Below are positions 8,574 through 16,874 of a stretch of 64,000 bases of DNA, piece by piece. This stretch comes from Cellulomonas iranensis NBRC 101100 = JCM 18110 (GTDB lineage: Bacteria; Actinomycetota; Actinomycetes; Actinomycetales; Cellulomonadaceae): NCBI RefSeq assembly GCF_001552375.1, contig NZ_BCRB01000005.1, positions 1 to 64,000 on the forward strand. Direction: 5' to 3'. Position 1 is the stretch's first letter, and every line of letters begins with the position of its first letter. The notes under the pieces were generated by a model. That model did not search any database. It was not told the origin of the DNA and was given only the letters and a program-made list of their open reading frames with translations. The position numbers and the translations under genes were made by a program.

Positions 8574-8665
8574 GCGACGGCAGCCGTCGGACTGGCCGGT
8601 GACGGCAGCCGTCGGACGGGTCCGTGACCGCGGCCGTCGGACGGGCCGGTGACCGCGGCTGTCAG
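8574..8665. repeat. 25-bp tandem repeat, about 3.7 copies
   Basis: Units begin at 8574, 8599, 8624 and 8649 and share the core GACSGCRGCCGTCGGAC. The array runs into the stop codon region of the large minus-strand gene ending at 8662, so its copy number could alter that gene's 3' end. Confidence 0.75.
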
Positions 8666-11600
8666 GTGAAGGCGCGGGTGACCGCCGCGCGGACCGCCGT
8701 GTCGACGCGGTGGCTGCGGCGCGTGATGCCGAGCTCGGCCCGCAGCGCGTCCGCCAGCTGGTCGCGCGTGCGCTCCACGCCGTCGGACCGCAGCCAGCGG
8801 GCCAGGTCGTCGAGCTGGTCGTCGCTGTAGGCGTTGATCGGCAGCCCGGCACGGACGTCGGGGCGCGGGGTCGTGCGCAGCGGCAGCACGAGCTGCTCGC
8901 CCGCGGGCGGCGTGTGCACGAACGCCTCCGTCTGCACCGGACCCGCGGGGCCCAGGTCGGTCGCGCGGCGCACGGCTGACCCGCCCGCGGCGTCGACCGC
9001 GGGGTCCGCGCCCGTGACCGACCGCGGACCGACCGTCGGCGTCACGCCGGTGGGCGTCCGCACCACGGGGACCGCACCGGTCGGGTTCGTGCCGGTCGGG
9101 TTCGCACCGGTCGGGTTCGCGCCGGTCGGCTCGCCGGTCGTGGCGGCGGCCCGGGACGCGGGCGTCGCACCGTCACGCGGCGGGGCGGGCACCGTGGGCG
9201 TCGCACCCGTCGCGGGCGCGACCACGGGGACCGCACCCGTCGCGGCGGGCGCGACCACGGGGACCGCACCCGTCGCGGCGGGCGCGACCACGGGCACAGC
9301 ACCCGTCGCGGCGGGCGCGACCACGGGCTGGGCACCGGTCGCGGTGCGCACCACCGGCACGGCACCGGTCGCCGGGGCGACCACCGGCTGGGCACCCGTG
9401 GCCGATCGTCCGTCGACGTACGGCCGCACGGGCGCGTGGTCCTCGTCCTCGACCGGCACCGGCACCGCCCGCACGGGCGCGGACACCGGGGCCGCGAGCT
9501 CGGGCCGGCGCGCGACCAGCGCGGTGTGGACGGCACGCCGGATGCGGTCGACCTCGGCCTGCGGGTCGAGGAACGCGGCGGCGGACCACACGCGCACGAC
9601 CGACCACCCGAGGCGCTCGAGCCGGTCCGGCACGAGGCGGTCGCGCACGCGCACGCTCGGCTCGCTCACGTACTCGTCGTCGTCGGTCAGGACCGCGACG
9701 AGCATCTCGTCGGGCAGGTCCGGGTGACCCACCACCAGCGGGATCCGCACCCCGCCGGGCACGCCGTGGTCGACGTCGACGACGAGGCCGTGCTGCCACA
9801 GCCGCTCGGCCAGGTCGAGCACGAGCCGGTCGGGGTCGGGCCCGCCCGTGGGCCGCTCCGACGCGTCCGCGCCGGGCGCCTGCGCGCCGCGCTCGACGGC
9901 GAACCGCAGCACGTCGGCGAGGAGCTGCGGGCCGGGGCCGCGCAGCCGCTCGGGGTCCAGGTCGTCACCCGTGAAGCACGCGACCACGGTCAGCCGGTGC
10001 CGCGTCGAGCCCAGCGCGTCGAGCAGCAGCGCGTCGCCGCCCGGGCGGCTCACGGGGCCGAACGTGTGCAGCACGCGGCGGTGCGGGGTGCGGCCGAGGC
10101 CGAGCGACAGGATCACGGCGTCGCGCTGCAGGCCCGCGACGTTCGCGACGTCGACGACGAGGAACGGGTCGACGCGCCCGGCGTCGAAGAACGCGCCGAG
10201 CGCGGGGTTGCCGCGGACCTCGGCCATGACGACCTCGCGCACCGCGTCGGCGTGCCGGGGCGTGAGCGTCACGACCGCGAGCGACTCGTCGGGGTGCTGG
10301 AGCACGTGCTCGACGACGAACTCGAGGACACGCTCGACCTCGGCGCGCGTCGAGTCGACCATGCTCGTGGCGGGGTCCGGCATGCCGGTGCCGTCGACGG
10401 GCTCGAACGTCACGAGCGGCGCCGAGCAGGGCAGCGGCGTCGGGACCAGGACGCCCTCGTACCCGTGCTCGGCGAGGAACCGCGTGAGGTGCGGGTCGCG
10501 GCGCGACGCGTCGGCGTGCAGCGCGACGGTCGGCAGCACGGCGGCGAGCTCGCGCACCGCGGAGCCCGACGCGCACCGGGCGTCGCCCACGACGACGACC
10601 TGCCGGCCGCGCGCGATCGCGGGCAGCGCCGCCTCGACGGGCAGGTGCGCCGCGGCGTCCACGACGACCAGGTCGACCGTGCGCGACGCGGGCAGGACCT
10701 GCGCGACGAGCATGGGCCCGGCGACGAGCACGGGTCGCAGACGACGCGCGAGGTCGGGGTACCGCGCGACGGTGTCGCGCAGCGACGTCATGCGCTCGTC
10801 GACCAGCTCCGCGAACAGCCCCTCCGCCTGGTCGCGGTGGGTGCGGACGGCCGAGGCCACGCGACCCAGCGCCGCCGCGAGGACGGGCGCGGCGCGGCTG
10901 ACGACGTGCCGCCGGTCGAGCTCGGCGTACCGCGCGGACAGCGCGCCGAGCGCCGCGCCGTCGTAGCCCGCGAGGGCCGGGTCGGCGCCGAGGACCTGCT
11001 CGAACACCGTGCTCCACCACGCGAGGTCGAGCTCGGCCGCCGCGAGCGCGGGTGCCACGCGGCGGTGGGCGAGGTCGTCGACGAGGTCGCCGAGCCCCGC
11101 CGCGCGCAGCCCGTGCAGCAGCTGCGTGCGCTCGGGCAGCGTGTCGAGCGCGGACGCGCCGTCGCGCAGCCGCACGAGCCGGTCGCGCAGCTCGTCGAAC
11201 GGCGTGGTGGTCAGCAGCCCGCCGCCGGGCGTCGTCGTGAGCACCAGGGCGAGCGCCTCGACGTCCTGCCGGACCGCGAGGTGCTCGGCCTCGATGACCT
11301 CGAGGCCCTCGGGCAGCCGCGGCCAGCCGCCCGCCGGGCAGTGCGCCTGCCACAGCTCGCGGCGGGCCTGCACCTCGATGAGCGCACCGTGCAGGTCGGC
11401 GACGGGGCGCCCGGGGCGCAGCATGTCCTTGGCCTGCTTGCGCAGGCGGCGACGCACCCAGAACCCCATCGGGACGCCGTGCTCCTCGCGCCACTCCTTG
11501 GTCGCGGTCGCGGCGACCAGGTCGGCGGCGGTGCGCTCGAACACGAGCGGCTGGAACACGTCGAGCGAGTCCCGCACGCCGTCGAGCATGCGCAGCTGCT

Positions 11601-13356
11601 CGGCCCACTGGTCGAGGGTCGTCGCGCGCGTGAGCCCCGTCTCGGCGGCCACCTGCGCCGCGCGCTCGACGAGCTGCGGGAGCGTGACGTCGAGGAGCCG
11701 GTCGAGGCGGTGCCGCACGACCTGCGCGTCGGCCGCGGTGCGCAGGTCGGCGCCGTACCAGGGGGTGTCCTGCGGGCGCAGGCGGAACGCGCCGAGCTCG
11801 CCGGCGCGCACGAGGTCGCGCGCCACGTGCGCGCGCCGCTCGGCGTCGAGAGGCCGCGCGACGTCCGTCGACAGCCGCACGGTCGTCGCGGGCGTCGGGC
11901 GTGCGGCCGTGAGCCGCGCGAGCTCCTGCAGCGCGTCGTACGCGGAGACGCCCCACGGCTCGCGCGTCGCGTGCAGCGCGTCCACGTAGGCGCGCAGCCG
12001 CTCGCGCTGCTCGACGAGCGGCACGCGGACGGCCTGCACGGCGTCGGTGTCGACGACGGGCGGCTCGAGGGTCATCGCGCCGAGCAGCCGGCGCGCGGCG
12101 GCGGTGCGCCACCCGGCGTGCGGCTCGACGTCGAGCACGATCTCGCCGACGCCGAGGCGCTGGAGCCGCTCGACGAGCGACACCGCGGCCCGCCGGTGGC
12201 CCGGGACGTACAGGACGGTGCGCCCCTCGGCGGCCGCGTCGGCGACGATCGCGGCGAGCGTGCCGGTGACGTCGGAGCCGGTGGGCGCGTCGACGAAGAC
12301 GTGGGAGCCCGTCGCGACGACGTCGAGCACGTGCTGCTGCGCGGGGTCGAGGTCGCCGATGCCGCGCTCGAGCGCGGGGTCGCGGTCCCCGGGGACGGGC
12401 GCGGGCAGCGGCACGTCGAGCGCCGCGCGCGCCTCGTCGAGCCCCGCGAGCGCACGCACGACGTCGTGCCGGTCGAGCGTGCCCGCGAGCTGGTCCAGGT
12501 CGTCGACGATGATCTGCCCCGGGTGCACGAACGTGCCCACGACGACGCGCTCGACGAGCCGGAAGTCCTCGAGCACGGCCTCGCCGAGGGACGACAGCCG
12601 CTGCAGCGCGCCCCGCGGGTCGAACCCGGCACCGGTAAACGTGCCGCGCGCGACCGCACCGGGGTCGAGCAGCGCGCCGTGGCTGCGCAGCGCGCGCGCC
12701 AGGACGGGGTTGACCTCGATGGAGGGCTCGAGCTCGATCTCGTGGTCGCCCTCGCCCGTGCCGCGGGCGCGCAGCGCGACGGGGCGCAGCAGCACCGGGG
12801 CGCGCACGGTGCGCACGGGCACGTCGGGGCCGTCGTCGCCGGCTCCCCGTCCGCTGGGCGTGCGCGGGTGCCGCGTGACGTGCGCGAGCGCACCGACGTC
12901 GTCCGACGCGAGGTCGGCGGTCGACCGGTCCGTCCACGTCGCGACGCCGATCGCGAGCGACGTCGACGCGATGCCGTAGCGCTGCGTGTAGGCCGCCGCG
13001 CGCGCCGCGACGGCGCGCGCGCGGCGGCGCGCGGCGGACTGCGCCCCGGGCTCGCGCACGAGGTTGGACAGCCGCGTGGGCCGCCCGGCGAAGAGCTGCG
13101 CCATGCCGGAGGGGTGCGCGCTCGACAGGTCGAGCGCGGCCTCGCCGAGCTGGTCGACGTCGGCGAGCGTCGACGCGCCCGCCGCCTCGACGAGCGCCGC
13201 GCGCCACGTCGCGACGGCACCCTCGAGGACCTCGGCGGGTGACGGCGGCTCGACGAGCGCGACCGGCGGGCCGTCCGCGGCCTCGGGCGCCGCGGACGCG
13301 GCGACGTCGGCGTCGGGCCGGTCGCCCGGGCCGGGTGTGCGTGCGGGAGCGGTCAC
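8662..13356 (-). CDS. Large SF1-helicase-derived protein with Vsr-like nuclease domain, ATPase motifs degenerate
   Basis: 1,564 residues from a GTG at 13356. The body resembles the long AAA/DUF4011-type helicase-like proteins of actinobacteria. The segments aligning with helicase motifs are altered: the Walker A region reads DAPTGSDVTGT (no Lys), Walker B reads VVVDAAAHL (DA instead of DE), and the motif III region reads VVVGDARCAS (no Gln). Near residues 1160-1260 is a Vsr/DUF559-like segment with RVRDRLVPDRLERLGWSVVR and VWSAAAF. A repeat-built linker of TGAxP/VVAPAATGA units and a conserved C-terminal helical segment (DDLARWLRSDGVERTRDQLA) follow. It probably binds nucleic acid, but ATP-driven unwinding looks unlikely. 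There is no partner gene beside it. Confidence 0.75.
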   Translation of the reverse strand: MTAPARTPGPGDRPDADVAASAAPEAADGPPVALVEPPSPAEVLEGAVATWRAALVEAAGASTLADVDQLGEAALDLSSAHPSGMAQLFAGRPTRLSNLVREPGAQSAARRRARAVAARAAAYTQRYGIASTSLAIGVATWTDRSTADLASDDVGALAHVTRHPRTPSGRGAGDDGPDVPVRTVRAPVLLRPVALRARGTGEGDHEIELEPSIEVNPVLARALRSHGALLDPGAVARGTFTGAGFDPRGALQRLSSLGEAVLEDFRLVERVVVGTFVHPGQIIVDDLDQLAGTLDRHDVVRALAGLDEARAALDVPLPAPVPGDRDPALERGIGDLDPAQQHVLDVVATGSHVFVDAPTGSDVTGTLAAIVADAAAEGRTVLYVPGHRRAAVSLVERLQRLGVGEIVLDVEPHAGWRTAAARRLLGAMTLEPPVVDTDAVQAVRVPLVEQRERLRAYVDALHATREPWGVSAYDALQELARLTAARPTPATTVRLSTDVARPLDAERRAHVARDLVRAGELGAFRLRPQDTPWYGADLRTAADAQVVRHRLDRLLDVTLPQLVERAAQVAAETGLTRATTLDQWAEQLRMLDGVRDSLDVFQPLVFERTAADLVAATATKEWREEHGVPMGFWVRRRLRKQAKDMLRPGRPVADLHGALIEVQARRELWQAHCPAGGWPRLPEGLEVIEAEHLAVRQDVEALALVLTTTPGGGLLTTTPFDELRDRLVRLRDGASALDTLPERTQLLHGLRAAGLGDLVDDLAHRRVAPALAAAELDLAWWSTVFEQVLGADPALAGYDGAALGALSARYAELDRRHVVSRAAPVLAAALGRVASAVRTHRDQAEGLFAELVDERMTSLRDTVARYPDLARRLRPVLVAGPMLVAQVLPASRTVDLVVVDAAAHLPVEAALPAIARGRQVVVVGDARCASGSAVRELAAVLPTVALHADASRRDPHLTRFLAEHGYEGVLVPTPLPCSAPLVTFEPVDGTGMPDPATSMVDSTRAEVERVLEFVVEHVLQHPDESLAVVTLTPRHADAVREVVMAEVRGNPALGAFFDAGRVDPFLVVDVANVAGLQRDAVILSLGLGRTPHRRVLHTFGPVSRPGGDALLLDALGSTRHRLTVVACFTGDDLDPERLRGPGPQLLADVLRFAVERGAQAPGADASERPTGGPDPDRLVLDLAERLWQHGLVVDVDHGVPGGVRIPLVVGHPDLPDEMLVAVLTDDDEYVSEPSVRVRDRLVPDRLERLGWSVVRVWSAAAFLDPQAEVDRIRRAVHTALVARRPELAAPVSAPVRAVPVPVEDEDHAPVRPYVDGRSATGAQPVVAPATGAVPVVRTATGAQPVVAPAATGAVPVVAPAATGAVPVVAPAATGAVPVVAPATGATPTVPAPPRDGATPASRAAATTGEPTGANPTGANPTGTNPTGAVPVVRTPTGVTPTVGPRSVTGADPAVDAAGGSAVRRATDLGPAGPVQTEAFVHTPPAGEQLVLPLRTTPRPDVRAGLPINAYSDDQLDDLARWLRSDGVERTRDQLADALRAELGITRRSHRVDTAVRAAVTRAFT
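9079..9345. repeat. In-frame tandem repeats in the helicase-like gene
   Basis: At 9079-9135 a 15-bp unit (GGTCGGGTTCGCRCC) repeats about 3.7 times and encodes TGANP. At about 9211-9340 a 33-bp unit encodes VVAPAATGAVP, about four copies. Both periods are multiples of three, so length changes would keep the frame. The product is a Pro/Ala/Thr linker between the nuclease-like and C-terminal segments. Confidence 0.85.
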
Positions 13357-13517
13357 CCTGGCACGGTAACCGCGCGGCACGCGGATCCCGGGGCGGCCAC
13401 GCCGTGCCCGCCCGGGTTGCGCGGATCCCGGGGTGCGGGCGGTGGACGGCGGGTCCGCGACCCGCGGGCGGCGGGTCGTTGCCCGGGGCGCCGCCGGCAC
13501 ACCCCCGGAAACGACCA

Positions 13518-13599
13518 ACGGGACGAGCCGTGTGGCTCGTCCCGTCGGTGCGAAGCTGAAACGGTGCGCACCGCGCAGGGGGCAGGCGATGCGCACCGT
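13518..13599. other. Two hairpins in a divergent intergenic region
   Basis: The first, 13518-13545, is a perfect 12-bp stem (ACGGGACGAGCC) with the tetraloop GTGT. The second pairs 13561-13569 (ACGGTGCGC) with 13591-13599 across 21 nt; its left part also lies in a 12-bp self-palindrome CGGTGCGCACCG (13562-13573), so two folds compete. Neighbouring genes start outward at 13356 and 13823, so ordinary terminators are not expected. I see no coding sequence in 13357-13822. Confidence 0.6.
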
Positions 13600-13670
13600 C
13601 GGGATCAATGGTGCCCCTCGCGAGCCTCTCGGTCAAACGTCCAGACCCGCCCGACCCGGTGAAAAATCAA

Positions 13671-13684
13671 TGACTCTGGAGTCA
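13671..13684. promoter_or_regulatory. Dyad TGACTC-TG-GAGTCA, possible operator
   Basis: A 14-bp dyad in the most A/T-rich part of the 13357-13822 gap, about 140 bp before the MFS transporter start. The shape suits a dimeric repressor site. A possible -10 hexamer TACGCT lies nearer the gene at about 13790. The regulator is unknown. Confidence 0.35.
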
Positions 13685-13822
13685 TCCATGACACCGCCTC
13701 GGCGTGTCGCGGCGACGCACCACGTCAGGGGACCGGCGGGGGGCTCCACGGCCGGCCGGGCCCACGGCGGCGACGCGCCGGAGGCCTACGCTGGGCCGGG
13801 ACGAGAGAGACGGAGGACGTGG

Positions 13823-15124
13823 GTGCGCACGCGTCGCAGCCCCACCGTGGTGTGGGCGGTCGCGGCAGCCGCGTACCTGGTGGCCGTCGTCCACCGCACG
13901 GCGCTCGGCGTCGCGGGCGTGGACGCCGTCCAGCGGTTCGGGCTCAGCGCGACCGGGCTCGCGATGTTCTCGGTGCTCCAGCTCGGCGTGTACGCCGCGC
14001 TGCAGATCCCCGCGGGCCGGGCGCTCGACCGGTTCGGCGCCCGCGTGCTGATCACGACCGGCTCGGCGGTCATGGCCGTGGGGCAGGGCCTGCTCGCCCT
14101 GGCCGACGACGTGCCGCTGGCCCTGGCGGCGCGCGTGCTCATCGGCGCGGGCGACGCCGCGATCTTCATCAGCGCGTGCCGGCTCATCGCCGAGTGGTTC
14201 CCGGCCCGTCGCGTGCCGGTCATGGTGCAGGTCACCGGGCTGGTCGGGCAGTCGGGTCAGATCGTCTCGGCCGTGGTCGTGGCGTGGGTGCTGCACGCCC
14301 GCGGCTGGGGCGTGACGTTCGGGGCCCTCGCGGCCGTCGGCGCGGCCGTCACCGTCGTCGCGGCGACCGGGCTCGCGCGCCGGCCCGACCCCGCGCCGTC
14401 GGCCGTCGAGACCGCCGCCCGCGAGCGCTTCGTGCACGCCGTGCGTGCCGCCGTGCTGCCCGCCGGCACGCGGCTGGGGTTCTGGTCCCACTTCCTCACG
14501 CCGTTCTCGTTCAACGTCGTCGCGATGCTGTGGGGCGTGCCGTTCTTCGTCACCGCGCAGGGCCGCACGCCCGCCGAGGCGAGCGTGCTGCTCACGACCA
14601 TGACCGCGTCGGCCATGACCGCGGGCCCGCTGGTCGGCCGGTGGACGTCGCGGCACCCGCTGCGACGGTCGTGGGTCGTGCTCGCGTCCGCGGGCGCGAC
14701 GTTCGCCGTGTGGGCGTGGCTGCTGCTGCCCGCCACGCCGCGCCCGTTCGCCCAGCTCGTGGTGTTCGCCGTGGTCATCGGCGCGGGCGGGCCCGTGTCG
14801 CTCGTGGGCATCGACTTCGCGCGGACCTTCACGACCGGCGACCGGCTCGGCACCGCGACCGGGTTCGTCAACACCGGCGGGTTCGTCTCGACGATCACGG
14901 GCGTCCTCGCGGTCGGGGTCGTGCTGCAGCTCGTCTCCCCCGCGGGCGCGACGACGTACCCCCTGGACGCGTGGCGGCTCGCGTTCGCGGTGCTGCTCGT
15001 GCCGTGGGTCGTCGGCGTGGTCGGCGTGCTGCACCACCGGCGCCGTGCGCGCGCCGACCTCAGCGCGGCCGGCACCCCCGTGCCGCCGCTGCGCGAGGCG
15101 CTGCGCCGGCGGCGCGCGTCATGA
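13823..15124 (+). CDS. MFS transporter
   Basis: A 433-residue inner-membrane permease of the major facilitator superfamily. It has about twelve hydrophobic segments and the loop signature GRALDRFGARVL between TM2 and TM3 (about residues 66-77). The central region near residue 190-215 is a hydrophilic cytoplasmic loop, as expected. The GTG at 13823 follows GGAGGA with suitable spacing. Substrate cannot be inferred; the overall look is closer to nitrate/sugar-phosphate-like MFS proteins than to drug pumps, but this is weak. It may be co-transcribed with the SLC13-like permease 114 bp downstream. Confidence 0.85.
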   Translation: MRTRRSPTVVWAVAAAAYLVAVVHRTALGVAGVDAVQRFGLSATGLAMFSVLQLGVYAALQIPAGRALDRFGARVLITTGSAVMAVGQGLLALADDVPLALAARVLIGAGDAAIFISACRLIAEWFPARRVPVMVQVTGLVGQSGQIVSAVVVAWVLHARGWGVTFGALAAVGAAVTVVAATGLARRPDPAPSAVETAARERFVHAVRAAVLPAGTRLGFWSHFLTPFSFNVVAMLWGVPFFVTAQGRTPAEASVLLTTMTASAMTAGPLVGRWTSRHPLRRSWVVLASAGATFAVWAWLLLPATPRPFAQLVVFAVVIGAGGPVSLVGIDFARTFTTGDRLGTATGFVNTGGFVSTITGVLAVGVVLQLVSPAGATTYPLDAWRLAFAVLLVPWVVGVVGVLHHRRRARADLSAAGTPVPPLREALRRRRAS

Positions 15125-15238
15125 CGCACCACGGAGCGCGGGGGTGCACGCTGTGCACGTGACCGTGAACGCCGCACCGGGGACGCCCCGCGCCCCGCGC
15201 CGCTCCCCGTCGTTCGCGCACGTGGCGGGGGCCGCCCG

Positions 15239-16381
15239 GTGAGGACCCTCGTCATCGGCACCGTGCTGCTCGGCGCCGGCCTCGTCGCGCTGGCCACGGG
15301 CGTGCTGCCCGGCGAGGCGGCGCTCGCGCTGGTCGACCGGGTCTGGCCCGTGCTGACGTTCGTCGTGGCGGTCACGGTCGTGACCGAGCTGGCCGCCGGG
15401 GCCGGCCTGTTCCGCGCGGTGGGGGCGGGCGTCGCGCGCCGCGCGCGCGGTCGCACGCTCCTGCTGTGGGGCGGGGTCGTGGCCCTCGCGGTCGTGTGCA
15501 CGGTGTTCCTGTCGCTCGACACGACGGCCGTGCTGCTGACGCCGGTCGTGCTGGCCGTCGCGCTGCACGCCGGGCTCGACGCGCGGCCGTTCGCGCTGGT
15601 CACGGTGTGGCTCGCGAACGCCGCGTCGATGCTCCTGCCCGTCTCCAACCTCACCAACCTGCTGGCCGAGCACCACGTCGGCGGCATCCGCGAGTTCGTC
15701 GCGCTCACGTGGGCGCCCGCGCTCGCGTGCGTCGTCGTGCCGGTCGCGGCCGTGGCGCTGCTGCACCGCCGCGAGCTGCGGGGCCGCTACACGGTCGCGG
15801 ACGACGAGCCGCCCGCCGAGGACCCGGTGCTGCTGCGCTGGAGCGCGGGCGTGGTCGTCGCGCTGCTGGTCGGGCTCGTGAGCGGCGCACCCGTGTGGAT
15901 CCCGGCGACGGTCGCGGCCGTCGTCCTGCTGGTCGTCACCGCGTGGCGCCGGCCCCGCGCGCTCACGCCCGGCCTGGTGCCCTGGCCGCTCGTCGTGTTC
16001 GCCTCGGGTCTCTTCCTGGCGGCCGAGGCGCTGCAGGAGGCGGGCCTGCGGGCCCTGCTGCAGCAGGACCTCGCCGGCGGCGGCCCCTGGACCGTCGCGG
16101 CGGCGGGGGCCCTCGGCGCGAACCTCGTGAACAACCTGCCCGCATACCTCGTGCTCGAGCCGACCGCGGCGCACGACCCGCTGCTGCTGGTCGCGCTGCT
16201 GGTCGGCGTCAACGCGGGCCCGCTGGTCACGCCGTGGGCGTCGCTCGCGACGCTGCTGTGGCACCGCGCGCTCGTGCGCGCGGGCGTCGACGTGTCGTGG
16301 CGCCGGTACGTGCTGCTGGGGCTGGTCGTCGCGCCGCTGACCGTCGCCGCCGGCGTCGGAGCGCTGGTCCTGACGTCCTGA
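15239..16381 (+). CDS. SLC13/ArsB-type ion permease
   Basis: A 380-residue polytopic membrane protein of the ArsB/NhaD (ion transporter) superfamily. Two similar halves are visible, with VFLSLDTTAVLLTPVVLA at about 94-111 and LANAASMLLPVSNLTNLLAEHH at about 125-146 in the first half, and LGANLVNNLPAYLVLEP near 290-306 in the second. The SNLTN and NNLP elements are the re-entrant loop motifs of the family. Likely substrates are arsenite, dicarboxylate or Na+/H+. No arsenic operon genes flank it, so arsenite export is not favoured. The GTG start overlaps no other gene. Confidence 0.8.
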   Translation: MRTLVIGTVLLGAGLVALATGVLPGEAALALVDRVWPVLTFVVAVTVVTELAAGAGLFRAVGAGVARRARGRTLLLWGGVVALAVVCTVFLSLDTTAVLLTPVVLAVALHAGLDARPFALVTVWLANAASMLLPVSNLTNLLAEHHVGGIREFVALTWAPALACVVVPVAAVALLHRRELRGRYTVADDEPPAEDPVLLRWSAGVVVALLVGLVSGAPVWIPATVAAVVLLVVTAWRRPRALTPGLVPWPLVVFASGLFLAAEALQEAGLRALLQQDLAGGGPWTVAAAGALGANLVNNLPAYLVLEPTAAHDPLLLVALLVGVNAGPLVTPWASLATLLWHRALVRAGVDVSWRRYVLLGLVVAPLTVAAGVGALVLTS

Positions 16382-16510
16382 CCTGCAGGACCGCGCGGCG
16401 GACGCGGGGGTCGCGCGCGCGTGAGGGCGCGGCCCTGCGTCGCCGCCCCGGGGCCGGCGTGGTCGCCCCGGAGCGGCGTCGCAGGTGTCGTCACCGTGGG
16501 AGCGCGTCCG

Positions 16511-16657
16511 TCACATCACCTTGCAGCACGGCGAGAGGATCGTGACGGTCGTGCCGGGCGCACCCGGCGTGACCGGCGTGCCCGACGCGACGGTGGCACC
16601 GGCCACGCCGGAGAACGCGGCGAGGGCGACGACGAGAGCGAGCGAGAGCTTCTTCAT
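16511..16657 (-). CDS. Small secreted peptide (48 residues)
   Basis: The ATG at 16657 is preceded by AAGGGG at good spacing. The product begins MKKLSLALVVALAAFSG, a textbook signal peptide, with likely cleavage near Ala-Gly-Ala (residues 19-21). The mature part is only about 28 residues, rich in Gly, Pro and Thr, and ends ILSPCCKVM with adjacent cysteines. I do not recognise a family. It stands alone between the SLC13-like permease and the XRE regulator. The signal peptide and ribosome site argue for a real gene. Confidence 0.6.
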   Translation of the reverse strand: MKKLSLALVVALAAFSGVAGATVASGTPVTPGAPGTTVTILSPCCKVM

Positions 16658-16874
16658 GAGGGGACCCCTTCGAACGACGCACCGGACGATCCGGTACCTC
16701 GGCATGGTCCCCACGGCGGTGTCTAGACCGCAATGACCCGCGGCCGACCGGGGTAGACGCTCCCGGCTCGGCCGTCACCCGGGCGTGTCGCGGCCGCCGC
16801 GCCGAGGCGGGGCCTCGCCCGTCGGGACGGCGTGCCCGTCACGGGCCGCCTCACCCGTCGGGGTGACGTGCTCG

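Noticed and set aside
9060-9400. Possible CRISPR array
   Set aside because: Units are contiguous, coding and in frame, with no unique spacers.
9436-13242. 1,268-codon plus-strand open frame opposite the helicase-like gene
   Set aside because: Antisense shadow: extreme Arg/His/Val content and no motif, while the minus-strand frame has clear domain structure.
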